A model generated the notes under the pieces. The model was not told the origin of the DNA and did not search any database. It saw only the letters and a list, made by a program, of their open reading frames with translations. A DNA stretch of 64,000 nt from Glandiceps talaboti (Eukaryota; Hemichordata; Enteropneusta; Spengelidae): NCBI RefSeq assembly GCF_964340395.1, contig NC_135570.1, positions 10,222,822 through 10,286,821 of the forward strand, written 5' to 3'. Below are positions 11,701 to 25,767 of the stretch, in pieces. Each line of letters starts with the position of its first letter. Within the stretch, counting starts at the first letter, position 1. The position numbers and the translations under genes were made by a program.

Positions 11701-14700
11701 AGAGTAAATTTTAGTTGACTATTAATAAACTGACATTTTAACACAAATATGGTGTTGTTGAAGAGATTGACAGGGATGTAAACTAATGTCAAAGAAGTTT
11801 TGCCTCAATATTGGTGGTACTGCATATTTCAATTTTGTCTGGAGGACCCAACTACAACAACTGTTTCCATCTGTCCATATTTCTGTCTTTCCTGTGTATG
11901 CAGTGTTTGTCTGTCCATGACCATGCATATCTCTGACAAGGCTGGCACATGTTGATTTCAATCAAACCTTGCACAAAATTTGTCAATGAAATACTAGTAG
12001 TAGTACATGTACATTGTACATCCTAAAATATAGTATTTTTTGTGAATTTATTTTTTGTAATATCATAACTAGGTAAAGACCATAAGCTTGCACAGGGTAG
12101 ATTCATTTGTGACTGGCTGCCTCATGATGATATTGTAGATAGTGTCCTTTGCATGGAGAATGCACATAGTATATAGAACGTGCATGCGTAGTCTTTGCGC
12201 CGCAATGCATCCTTGGGTAAAACCACCCCAAAAATATCGCATAGTATATAGGACGTGCATGCGTACTAGTTATTGAGCCACTGCAAAGCGGCCACTGCCT
12301 GAGCTATTACTTGAAGGGGAAACTGATTTTCATATATATATTAACACTGTAGTGTGTAATCTTGTCTTTGAGGAGTACTTTTTTGTTTCATAAACATCTA
12401 ATACCTTATATATAATATATTGTAACTTTTTGTCTTACACAGCTTGCAGGAGGACTTTTCCTGGGTATTGGTATCTGGGCTTGGACAGAAAAGGTATTGT
12501 TGTCTTGAATATGTTACATAGTCTACTGTTGCTATGGTAACAAACAACATTGCTAGTACAAACCTGTCAGTATACTTTGCCATGACAGAATACGATAAGA
12601 AAAATGATTTACAGAGAAAAGTATGAAAAGTTTATAAAATTTAATTCAACCTTTTGATGAAATTCTTAGACTTTCTTTTTTCCAACAAAAATTAAAACTG
12701 TACATGACTAGTCTGTCAGTAATACTAAGGGGATATTTAAACCAAGGACCAATGATTGTGGTTCTTTCAATGCAGTCTTTAATCTCTGTAGTAATGCATA
12801 TAATAGGCTTTAGGATAGAAAAAAATGAAGTAGAGAATGTTAAACATGGGCTAAGAAAGAGTTAAAAGATCAAACTTTGAAAGGAAGAAAACCACTGGGA
12901 ATAGATAGATTGTGGCAGTATATAGAAAAGAACTGAGGCAGGGAATAGACGATGATTTACACTTTATATAACTTAGTACATACATGCAGCTTCAATGTCA
13001 AATGGGACCTTTATTTATTTACTTATTTGTTTATTTATTTATTTATTTTTTATTCAATATTTCTTTATTTATTCCAACTTAAAAGTAGGTTATAAAGCTG
13101 TGTTTTATAGTCATAAAAATATTTTAAAAAGAATACAGATGCCTTTTTGCAGTTCCTGTCTTCGTATGTCTTTATGATTTTATATTGAATATTTGCATAT
13201 TATACAATTTAGGAAAAAGACCGTGACTTATTTTAGGAAATAAACTAGAAACTAAGATAATAGAAAAGTGGAAAAATACATTTTGAACATATTTTAATGT
13301 CCATTTTGTTTTGATGTAAAATAGATTCAAATGGTTTGACTGTCATTGGCAAAGTTACAGGATGTGTACCAGCAATGTCTAAAGTTTATCAATTTAAAAT
13401 AATATAAAGAAATTGTTATTGAGAAAAATGTTAATCTTCTCTAAATATGCAAATCACAAGCACTTATGTAAATTGGTTGAATCTTGTGTAGGGGTGTTAA
13501 ACTCTTGATATGTGTGGGTTGCAAGCACTTGTTGTTACAAGTAATCTTTTGACTCTTGAGTACAAAAAACTGTTTACATGTAAAAAAGTCACAAATCAAT
13601 GACGTTTGAGTTGCAAGCACTTGTTGTAAATAGAACACTTCATGATATCTAAGATTGTAAGTCAACACTTGTTAAGTGTTTACTCTTATGAGTTTTAAAA
13701 GTAACCTAATGATTATCGCCTAATTTGCATATTGCGCTTAGATATGCATGTCGGTCAATTTGCTTAGTTTTATCTGTTTTTTTTCTTCATAACTATAAAC
13801 AAAAGTGATATCCAAGTGGATGAGCATTGAATGTTTGAGTTTGCTTCAAATGGTAACATGGTTTTTGCTTGCTTGAACATAATGACATGCAACATTGCAG
13901 TATACTGTCCAACAAAGTTTGAATATGAAAAAAATGGGTTGCCATCTGAAGATCAAAACGAACTAATGCCATTCTTAATCACGTTATCTTCTTCAGTAAA
14001 AACAGTTGAAATGTATGTTGAAAAGTAACAGTGAAGTAATTCACAGGTATATATATGAATATGTAAAACATGGCTCCATAGCAATGCATGGCCATGTGTC
14101 TGTCGATCACTCCAAGTACCAGTTAGACTATATGATAAAGTATATGTATTGTAAACTAAACTTTTCACTGTCATTTCTTTTTGAGATTTTCTGTGAAACA
14201 TAATCAAATTTGAACAAGGATTTAAATACCAGGAATAACAAAGAATGTCCAAGAAGTATAAGAAAACTTTTGTGAATAATGTGATATTGGATGAAAAAAA
14301 TAACTTTAGATAGTATGTCCTTAGTTCAATAAATTGAATGACTAAATTGGAAAGGTGTTACTCTGGTAACTGAGCCTTTGGTTTGCTAAGATAGACACAG
14401 ACTAAAACTATTGCCCGCAACATGCTGATACAAAAGTGATAAGCTATTGAATGGACATTGGTTTTATTATAATCTCAGTTGGGAGCCATTGCAGAGTTTT
14501 ATTGACAGAGTTCCATGAACTTGCAGTGTACTGTTTTGGGACTTCCAATGTTTACACTATCCATTCTTGCAAATCAGAGCTGTTATTTCTTATGTCATAC
14601 TGCGAAATAACAAGACAGTGCGTTTTGGACGATGCCATAAAAGAGGCCGTGGTTTGCGACGATGACACTATCTTGATCACAGAGTGATTAGAATTGTACA

Positions 14701-17700
14701 ACAGAGGAACTTCTACCACATTGAAGAACAACAGAATTAGTTTACGCCTATCTTAGCAAACCAAAGGCTCGACTTATACCAGAATCATATATCCAACCTG
14801 TATACAGTGAAAGGTTTGGTAATTTAAAAATACAAACAGTAGAAATGATAAACTTTAAAGAACAGTATGTTATTGTTAGAGTGCACATTAATGCATCCAT
14901 GACAAGTATTAAAGTCAGTATTAGTTACTACATGTAGTAAGAATAAAGACAATCTCATTAACATGTGTTCTTTTCCTGAACTTTGAAATGAATGGAAAAC
15001 TTTGATGATCACTGGTATTGTTGCTACTGGAAGCATTTGTGTGAAGATCACTCATTCCGTATTGAGTTCCATGAGTGTGGGGTAAACCTTGCAGTTCTTT
15101 TTTTTTTGTCATACAGTTAATCTGAAAATGAGCTTTTACTGTCCATGTTAAATTTTGCAAAGTGTACCATTTATTTTGAGGAAATCTTGTACAATTTACA
15201 CACTTGACTTCCAATGTTTAGTGTTTTCCTTTTGGGTTTTAGAATCTTTGCAACAGATTCTGGGAAAACAGTTCAAACTCATACAGGTAATGTCAGTGAC
15301 TTGGGTAGAGTTTTACTGGTTTCACCTGTAAATGCAAATATTCCAGTTGTGCTTAAAGTGTCTTCTTCCCCAAACTGTCTCACAAAGTTGTCATGACATC
15401 ATAGAGTTAAACTGGCTCAAGCTGAGTTTAGGAACTTTTACTCAAGCGAAAAAAAACGTACATAAAAACTTGATTATATAAACTATTTTTAGACTAGTAT
15501 GATGTTAATGTTGATACACACCTTATTTGACATCATAGTTTTCTTCTCGCATTGTTGGAACAGTTGATTGCATATTTGGGATCAGTCTGTAGCAGTATGT
15601 AGTACAATGTACTATGAATACAAAGTCAGTATGGAGTGAGAAAAATACTCTTTTTAACTTTTAGTCTTGATATTGTCAACTATGACATATTGTTAAGATG
15701 TTATTTACTTCGTATTACTTCAAGACGGACAAAATCAATAGTTCATTGTAGGATAAAAAACATGATTTTCGTAGTTTGGGGGTGGGGATTTGAGCCATTT
15801 TAGTTCACATCCGACAAAAACAATTTTACTTTTAATGGGATCTGTTTTGTACTCCTAAATGCAAATATTTCTAAACAATGTGAAATTGAGAAATGGAAGA
15901 ATTTTTGCTATACAAGTCAATGCATGGCATTAAAATACATTAGTGTCGATAAAAGAGCATTTTTCTCACTACATACTGGCTTTATATTCATAGTGCATTG
16001 TACTACATACTACTACATACTGATTTGAAATGGATTGTGCTGTCTGAAACGATTATCCAATTATTTAAAGTCAGAAGGGGGGTGGGGGTGGGGTGGGGTG
16101 GAGGGATCTGAGGCCTAACTAAAAGAATGTAGTGTTTTATCCTATGTTGAACTATATTGATGTTTGTCCTTACTTCAGAAAGAAAAGTTAATCTTGATGT
16201 GACTAATGAATAGAACGAACAGGACAATAATTACTGATAGGTCGTCATGGAAACATTGGATCAGACTGTTTATGCATATTAAGTATTTGCAGTGAGATGG
16301 AGGTCATTCCCTTTACATCAAGAATTGTACTGAGAAATATTAGACTAGAGTACTCCCTCAAGATGTTTAAGTCAGTCCTTCAAAACCTGCTTTGTGCTTT
16401 CTAGCATATAAAGCCATTGTATAATTCATGGGGTGACAAGCTTAGCTAGAAGCAACTTGAAATATGTCCTCCAGCTAGCTTTAAGAATAAATAGGGTGCT
16501 CTCTAGCTGTGAATACGTAAAAACACACACATCAATACATATATTGTATCGTTTATATCTTTTCAGAACTTGTAAGACATGTCCAGACATATACCTAACA
16601 ACATCGATACTGTAGCAAGGAAGGAGCTTTGCTTAAAAAAATATGTCCACAATTGTCTTTCTCTCCCCCCCAAAAAAAATAAAATAAAATAAAATAAAAT
16701 AAATATGAAAAAAATAGAAATTTATTATGGGGAAATGTAACTATTCTCCCAGTGAAATTGTATTAAAGTGAAAATGCCAAGTAATTTCATGTTATTTTAG
16801 TTCAACTGAACTTTTTCAGTAGTGCTATAAGCATGGTGAATTGTCTGTCTGTATATGTGTGTGTGTGTGCACATTTGCTGATGTGTGTATGTATGTATGT
16901 TAACAACTTATAAAACACAAAAATGTAGTCAACAGAAAATGAGATTTTTGGCCAAATTAGTCAACTTTTATCCTTCTTCTCACAGCTGTCATTCTTTTCC
17001 ATGATTGCTCATGGGTACATTTGATGTATTTTTTCGTTTAAGTCATATATTTTTCATCATTAAATGTACAATTTGTAGGAAAATGAGATCAATAGTTGAT
17101 GTTGTAATGTGTGCATACAGAATGACAAATGATTAATCATAGTACGACATTTAAACAATCTAATTAACCTTTGACCTCTTACAAATGTATCTTGCTTCTT
17201 TGAATGAATCATGGCCTGTATACATGTAGTACTAACCTTTCTGACAGATTTCTTGGTGCATTCAGGCAAGGCTGAAATCATGTTATACATATTAGCAAAC
17301 AGGAAATTTTGGATTTCGGGCTACACTGTTGTCTTACTAAAAGATATTCCATTCTCATTAACGCTTTTGTAACACCAACCACATATCCAGCAACGGGAAA
17401 CAATATCCCAATTTTAGTTGTAAAAACATGTTTCAATTTATAATCAAAGACACAAAATTTATCGACAAGTTTGGTTGGTACGAAAGTCTTTTATGACAAT
17501 AAGATGTGCCAAGAATTATAGAAAATTATGTTTGTGATATTTTGGTGGGATGGTGATTTGTACCTTGTTATAGAAATATCAAATATTTTCCTGCCAAAAT
17601 TTTGAACCAAATTTTTTGTAATTTTATAAATTTTTGTTCCAGTTCAAATCGATTTTAGTTTCATTCATAAAAATAGACCTCATTTAGAAGGTCATATAAA

Positions 17701-20700
17701 TATTCTGGTAAATTTTTGTCATATTACAAAATAATTCAGTTTTCTCCCCACCTGAAAAAAGCCACACCCATATATTTTGCCATTGGCATACGTGGACTAC
17801 ACATGCTCGATTTCTGGTATTTGATACTGTTGGTAGATGGAATCTGAAAGTACTTGTGTACCACCCATGATGAGATGCGTGATTCATATACATGTATTTA
17901 TTTGTAAACTAACACTTTTAATAAAAGTCACTGACCTATGTAATAAAATTTTATTTTATTTATTAATTAATTTTATCTCTTCCCTTGGGCACAAAATATT
18001 TCAACGCTGTATAATTATATTATTGAAATTGGAGCAAGTAATGTCCAAATTCATGTCTAGATAAACACTGACCCCTAAAACACATCAGTTTCAAAATGTT
18101 ACATGTAACATTTCTAACCCGTTGAAGGGGATGTTTTGATAGGTCCTTTCTCAATAGCGCTATTTTGAAATGTTTTACCACTGGCTCATTCTAGGTAGGT
18201 TGCAGTCACTTCCATTTTGCGGTTATAGTTGATCACATCTGCGTTAGTATGTGCCATGGAACACGATCCTGCGAAAGTACTTTTGCAATATTGCTCGAAA
18301 GTTTGGCCACAGAGAACACTGCATGCTAGCACTTATGTAAATTACCATGAGTACGCCACACTTGCACTCACGTGTCCTGGGCTCTGTCATAGTATCCAGT
18401 CTCAGTGTGTGATGAATACCTGTGTGTCTCAGTGAGGACATTGTGTGGATCACAGGTTGTGTACATGCATGTGTGACAGTGAGCCAGAGATTGTATATGG
18501 GATCAGTTCAGCCAGCAATTATATCTAGGACTTAGGATTTGTGACATCAAACATTTGTGCAACATTTCAAGAGCTTTGAATGATTTACGCAAAGGCTATA
18601 ATTGCCATAGCAACAACAGAATACCCTCACAACTACACTATACATCTAATTTCATTTATAGTCCAGTTGTACGCCATCTGTTCAACGTTATTACTACTCA
18701 ATAGTATCAGTGTAACTTTTTGATATTTTTCAGTTATTTTTTCTCGATAAAAATACATATATTAACTGAAAAAGTTTAATCCTTAAACATTTTATTTATT
18801 ATCCAATTTTATTTTATTCATTTTTAGATTCTTGACAAAGGTTCTTTGTACTTGTACAGGACTAAAATGTAGAAATAAAATGTTTTAAATTCAACCTCAT
18901 TGGGAGCAAATTCTTGTCATTTTGAATCAAATTCATTGTCCTTTTTTAACTGAAATGACCTGAATGTTAATTTTGTTTTGTGACTACACTGGATTGATAT
19001 CCATATGTAAATAGTGTGGCAAATAAACATAGAGATCTTTTACATTTTGTAATTATTTGTCAATACATTATAAATTGTGAAATGATGATAGATTAATAGA
19101 CAAGTATTCTTGGGACATAAGTACAATATAAGTAAGTCTGACTCGATATATGAACAAAAATTATGAAAAAGATAATTTCATTTACCGATACCGGGATGAT
19201 TATGTAAAATTGAATTTTAAATATGTATTAGCTAGTACTTGATTGTCATATTGGTTATTTGGACCATCCTAAAATGAAATAAAACAAAATACATTAAGAT
19301 ATTAATTTTTTTTACTTTTACAGCCATTTTTGTACTCATTATTACAGATGAAATAATTTAAACGATATTTTGATTATGTACATAATCTCATTGTAATAAT
19401 ATAAGTTTTGAGTATGATGTTCCTAGCCCATAAAATGACATAAATTGTCTTAATGTTGTATTGTTATTGTGTATCTAATATTTATCTAATAAAGACTGAA
19501 GTGTACTGTCAAAAATTTCAGATACAATTTTCAAATTTGTGTTTAGAACAAAAGTTTAATTTGATAACAATGGTTTACCAAAACAGATGAATTTTTATTG
19601 AAATCTAATAAATTTTAATGCCATTTTGATGTACAAACAGAACTTAAAGCTAAGATAGTTGATATGTGTTATTTAGTGTAATTTGGATAAGACACATAGA
19701 TTGTTTGTTTTTCCTTGAAACTGACATGTTGATCTTCTATATAGTGTGTATACACATGTAGAACACAGCTGGTCTACGTGTAGATATAAATACTTTACAG
19801 TGTAAGTTTGTTTACTACATGTAATACAAGTGAACTCTGCAGCTGCATACTGGTATATAGTCTGGATGCCAGCAAGGTCTCTAACTACATGTAAACACGT
19901 CTGCATGGTCAGTCCCTCAGTCGGCACAAAAAGTTGTGCAACCAATCAGTGAACACCAACTGTTATAGTGATGTAAACAGTGTACTTTGGGACTCTTGGG
20001 ACACTTCCAAAATAACCAATGTGACAGCTTAATGGTTCTATAATTAGATGTTATTCCCCAATATTTTTTCTAGTTTCACCAAGGAAAATATGAGTGACCT
20101 AAGGGGCCTTGCCACTATGAGTCACTAGACGAGTATTTTCTGCTGAATGAAGAAAAATATTGGGGAATAATAAAACTTTACCATTGCCAGTAATATAAAA
20201 AAAAAATCAGGGAAAGTAATGGCAATTTAGAGCGTTTTGAGTCTTATTTCAAACACAGCAGAACCTGCAATGACGTAGATACATGCTGTCGTGACATAGA
20301 CGTGTGTTGTCATGATGTAGAGTATATATTCCATATTTTTGTTGAACCTGGCTTGTGCACTGTACAATTAATATTACCCATATTTGAAAGGTGCAGCTTT
20401 AGCTACCATAAGATTTACAGTGTAATTACATGACACAGTGAAAGTTCAAACCAGTGAAATGTGTGATGGATTACATTAAACCAGACTGTTTATGACCTGT
20501 GACTCTCGGCTATATATTATTTGTGTTTCATGTTTCACCACAGGGGAACCAAGCTTGTTGCTAATAGTTTATAATAAACAAACAAGTACCCAACAAAGAA
20601 AGAATTGATATCTGAATCATAACACGTACAATGTACAGTATAGACATTGATCCGTAGATTTACATGTATGTTTAGGTGAAGTATGATACAGGGTATACTG

Positions 20701-23700
20701 CCCTCAACCAACACATAATTGTCACTCAAAATGCATATACATACATGTACACGTGCCAATCTGATTAAAATCTGATGTGGTGAAAGCGTCTAGATGTCTT
20801 TACTTACCTCTATTTCCATCGCTTTGTGTCGTTTGTTTAGTTCCGGGTGATTGCTGTCTTTCCACCCGGAACAAAACAAACGACACAAAACGATGGAAAT
20901 AAAGACATCTAGCTGCTTCAACACATCAGATTCTAATCAGATTGTTACATGTGCATGACACATATTGTATATATTAAACCACTGTGATTTTAACCATTCT
21001 ACACTATGCTACAACTAGACAGATACCAGAATGAATATTTCTACTCACAGTCAAACAAATTTTTAGACATGAATTCCAAATTTTCACTGATTTCTTGTCA
21101 ACGTCATCACAGGTGTACTACAATTTGAAATTCACTTTCAAAAAATTGTTTTGGCTCTGTGAGTAGAAATTTTCATTTGAACCTATACGGATGTTTAATT
21201 AAATATAGCATGCATAGGATAGATTAGACTCTCTCACAACCTAGGGAACATCGTTAGCAGAAAGCGGCAGTTTTGTTTACCTATGTCTATCACATACTTG
21301 TACTCTATCTAATGTCTTTGTACTGTGAACCCTCATTGAATAAATAGGACTAACCATTGATTGACGTGTAAACCACTGTGATATTGCGATGTTCCCTATG
21401 GTTGGCCCTATACAGTCAATGAGGGCACACAGTACAAGGATGTATGTGGTAGATATTGGTACATACAAAATAGCCCCTTTCTGCTAGTGATGCTCCCGAG
21501 GCTGTGAGAGAGTGTAAGGATAAAGATATGTTACTGAGCAAAGTAAAGTTTTAATTGTTTTAAAAGACGCAACAACCCTGCTGGTGGAGTCGAGGTGGTT
21601 TAATCATGCAGCTACAACTTACAAGTACCTCATGTGCAAAAAGACAGTATTTACTTTATATTGAAGACTGTACAATACAGAGAGGATGGCGTTGTCAAAA
21701 TCAGTCTAGTTTGTACACACCCTAAAAAGATATAATGCTAGTAACTTCTACTATGTACAAGTTGTTTATGGAACTCTATTTAAATTGTGTATAATTACAG
21801 TGAAAATTTGTGTTATTATGTATATTGTATATAACTCAATGCAACAAGTTTGTGTATATTTGATATTGAGTTATACTAACACAAGTCTACTGAGATGTGA
21901 AACTAGTCAAAAATGCCAACCACTTTGTATTCTTTTGACTGCTGAATTATAGTATAACAAGGGCAGGTATCACATACCAATAGCACATGTATGTATGTCA
22001 ATGGAAACAAATATAAAAATATACTACACGTTGGAAATGATAGATTTGTGTATTAACACCCAAAACAGAAACTTTACGAATTGATTTATGATTCATTTAC
22101 TACTCTGGCAACCAAGGTCTCAGTTTACTAGGATAAATGTAGACACAAACTAAAACTATTGTTGTTGCATGTTGGTATCAGTTATTAAATAGAGTTGTAC
22201 TCTCAATAGGGTAGCTTTTCCACAGTCACTTGTGAGCTAATATACTATTTGAGAATGGTATTATTCCAGTACAGGATGATCATAATACAAAATAATGACA
22301 TTAATAGGTACATGTACGATATTTCAAAAAATACCATTGTCGGTCATTGTTGTGTATATATTGCAACAATGACCGCTAGTGGTATTTTTTGAAATATCAT
22401 AATAACGTTGTTATTTTGTATCATCCTGGACTAGAATAATACCATTCTGGAATAGAATATTAGCTCACAAGTGACTGTGAGTTGTTCTAATGATTTTAAT
22501 GATCTTGCAGTGTACATTTTTGGAGACATCCAGTGTTTACATTATCTTAATCACAGGGGTATTATATCCACATAACAAGGACACTGCTATGGCCCACTTG
22601 TGTACCATATCAAACAGCAATAGTTAATTTTGTGTTTATCTTAAAACCTGAGACCTCAATTGCCAGAGTAGTATGTCAATGTTTATATATCACTTGCTAC
22701 CTCAGTAGGATGGCTTTCATAGTGTGTACTCAGTTTTCATAACTTACATGTCTAGAGGAAATAGTTTGTTTACAGTGAAAACAGATATGGTATGTCTTGG
22801 TATGGATTTCATTGGTTTCAAATATGTCAAATATCATATCTTATACTAGAGTATGTGTATATTATGTGAAGATTTTTTACTAAGAATATTATAAAACCTT
22901 GAAATTTTTTGTGCAAGATTTCTTTTTGCTTATTTCGCTGGAAAGCAAAAACATGAAAATCCGTATTGGCTAAAATGCCTCTAAATAAATTTTACCTTGC
23001 TTAGTAATTTGTAAGCGTAGTCTTTGAGAAGTACATTGTAGTTGAAGACTGTAAAATTGCACAATTTTATCATGGTTTACAGTTATTTGTAGAAATATTG
23101 ACAAGTGGGGTTTTCCTGTATTCTATATGTAGGAACTATTCATGTGGTGTTGTGTATTCAAATGGGGGTAGGAGGGTAAAGGGGAGTGGAGTGGGTGGGG
23201 GTGAGGGTGAGATGGGGTGGTACATTGGTGAATGATTGTCTTCTATGAATCTGATGGATTTGTCTTGTTCAGTTAAATAAAAAGAATAGTGTAGCTCTGA
23301 TTGTGTCATCCTTTCTAATTTTTTTTCTGCCAATTTGAACCAATTTTTGTGAAGTTTGAAAAAAAAAAATATCTTGAAAATTACATGATAATCAAACGGT
23401 TTCAAAATAACACAAAAAATGAAGATGTTATACCCTAAACTGTAAGAAAATCCTGTATTTGTGAAAAGTACATGTATGTAATCAGAACTACATTATTTTG
23501 TATCCGTCATCTATATCTTGATGTGTAATTTTGTTCTTCTTTTCTCCACTGACTTTAGGGTACATTCAGCAATATCACATCACTGACAAACTTTGTCCTG
23601 GATCCAGCATTCATCTTTATCATTGTTGGTGCCATTATTTTTATACTTGGATTCTCAGGTTGTATTGGAGCACTCAGAGAAAATGTCTGTCTTCTCAGAT

Positions 23701-25493
23701 TTGTAAGTATCATACACTTAATAATCGATTGTCCTTGGTAAGGTTTTGGAACCCTGGTAACAGAAAGGGAAAACCAAGTAAAACATGCATACATATCCAT
23801 ACATTTGTACCTTGTACAATAAGTTGGGTTGAGAGTCTCAATAATATACCTTTAGAAATTAGATAGATTTTACTTTCTGTATATAATGATGTTAATCCAA
23901 ATGCTTTTATTGTTAAATGTGGGATTTTTTTGTTGTTGATTTTTTATGGATGTAACTTTTTGCTATTTCTTGCTATTGCTTTCACTCCAAAAAATACAAC
24001 AAAATGTAAACTGTTCAACCCTTCAAATGCATTTACTTTTCTAATAGTCATTGAAGGCACTGTGTACACTCAGTCACTGACTTGATGTCCATGTGTAAAC
24101 ATTCAATCCTTTGAATTAGCTGAATGACCTGTGTACTAGTCATTGATGGTATTGTGTACACTGACTTGATGTCCATGTGTAAACAGTATGAATCAACTGA
24201 ATTACCTGTCTACTAGATATTGATGGTACTGTGTACACTGACTTGATGTCCATGTGTAAACAGTATAAATCAACTGAATGACCTGTCTACTAGATATTGA
24301 TGGTACTGTGTACACTGACTTGATGTCCATGTGTAACCAGTATGAATCAACAGAATTATGTCTACTAGATATTGATGGTAGTGTACACTGACTTGATGTC
24401 CATGTGTAAACAGTATGAATCATCTGAATTACCTGTCTACTAGATAGTGATGGTAGTGTACACTGACTTGATGTCCATGTGTAAACACAAGAAATATATT
24501 GTCCAGACCATTTGAGCATGTATCAACAAATTGTCAACATGTTTGATGTTTAATAGGGTGCTAAATTACAGAAATAAACAAAAGATATAAAAACTATATT
24601 CAACAAAAACAGAGACTTTATTTACCATAAATCTATAGAATTACATATTTATTCAATTAGTATCAATTTGTCATATTGTTAATGACAGTGTTATTTGTTA
24701 TATGTTTGCATTTCATTAATTATTTGTACGTTATATTTAGAGACTAAAATCAGTCGTCACTTGTCATTGTGAATATATACTGTAAACCGGGACATTTTTG
24801 CTAAAGACTTATTTTCACTTATTTTGTCAAAAAATAAAAAATAAGTAGTGACTAAAATGCCTTCTTGTATATTAACACAATGTAACAGTCTAGTAATTTA
24901 TAGTAAAAATAAATAAATCACATTTCAGAAATATATGTTTTGAAACATAGAAATGACTACCTTGACATAGATACTGTGTACTAATAATAGACCATTATAG
25001 AAATTACCATATGAAATTAGAAATCTTTCTATGACATCGTATACGCCTGAAGCTGTATTTTGGTGCTCTCCAACTGAACTATAGAGGGCGCCATCACAAA
25101 ATTCCGACAATTTACTTCAACAGAAAGATATTCATTGTTTGTAGGATTATACTCCTTGCTCGTGATACAACAGGTGTGCCAACAGTGATGTATACTAAAG
25201 TATTTTAATCTAGCAAATACTCGAGTCAGTAAATTGTACCCAATACTAATATTCTGTACTTATTTTGTTTTGTTTCTATAGTATAGTGTAGTTTTGGGTA
25301 TCATTCTTTTCGCTGAGTTAGCCATTGGAATTCTGGGATTTGTATATAAAGATTGGGTAAGTACAGCGTTGGTAGCACAGTATCTTTTGATATACATTTG
25401 TACTGTGTATCTTTTAATCTTATCATTCTATCTCTCTCTATTATACATTATAAATTTGTCTATAAGTTATGTATTTCTTCATTTCTTCATGTG

Positions 25494-25564
<71 letters not shown>

Positions 25565-25597
25565 TATCCTATCTAGCTGTCATTCTGTCATTCTGTC

Positions 25598-25638
<41 letters not shown>

Positions 25639-25683
25639 GTCTGTCTGTCTATATATGTCTATCTATCTGTCTCTGTCTATCTG

Positions 25684-25767
<84 letters not shown>

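Larger units (their letters stand above)
2764..12442 (+). other. Tetraspanin intron 1 (9.7 kb)
   Basis: No further exons are seen. It holds a reversed MITE (3590-3870), a 190 bp tandem duplication (5158-5555), a 26 bp minisatellite (7240-7492), the AGTCCCC element with 150 bp repeats (7673-8777), a G-rich VNTR (9090-9375) and an imperfect palindrome (10870-11160). Confidence 0.8.
12494..23558 (+). other. Tetraspanin intron 2 (11.1 kb)
   Basis: No exons are seen. It contains a (TTAT)n block (13010-13062), MITEs at 14358-14785, 15581-16024, 18240-18440, 20050-20170, 20758-20944 and 22098-22673, and G-rich tracts at 16073-16105 and 23161-23221. The rest is AT-rich unique sequence. Confidence 0.8.

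Noticed and set aside
24202-24519. 105 aa repeat protein on the minus strand.
   Set aside because: The frame is the 77 bp minisatellite. Unit lengths vary (73-83 bp), which is not compatible with a maintained coding repeat.
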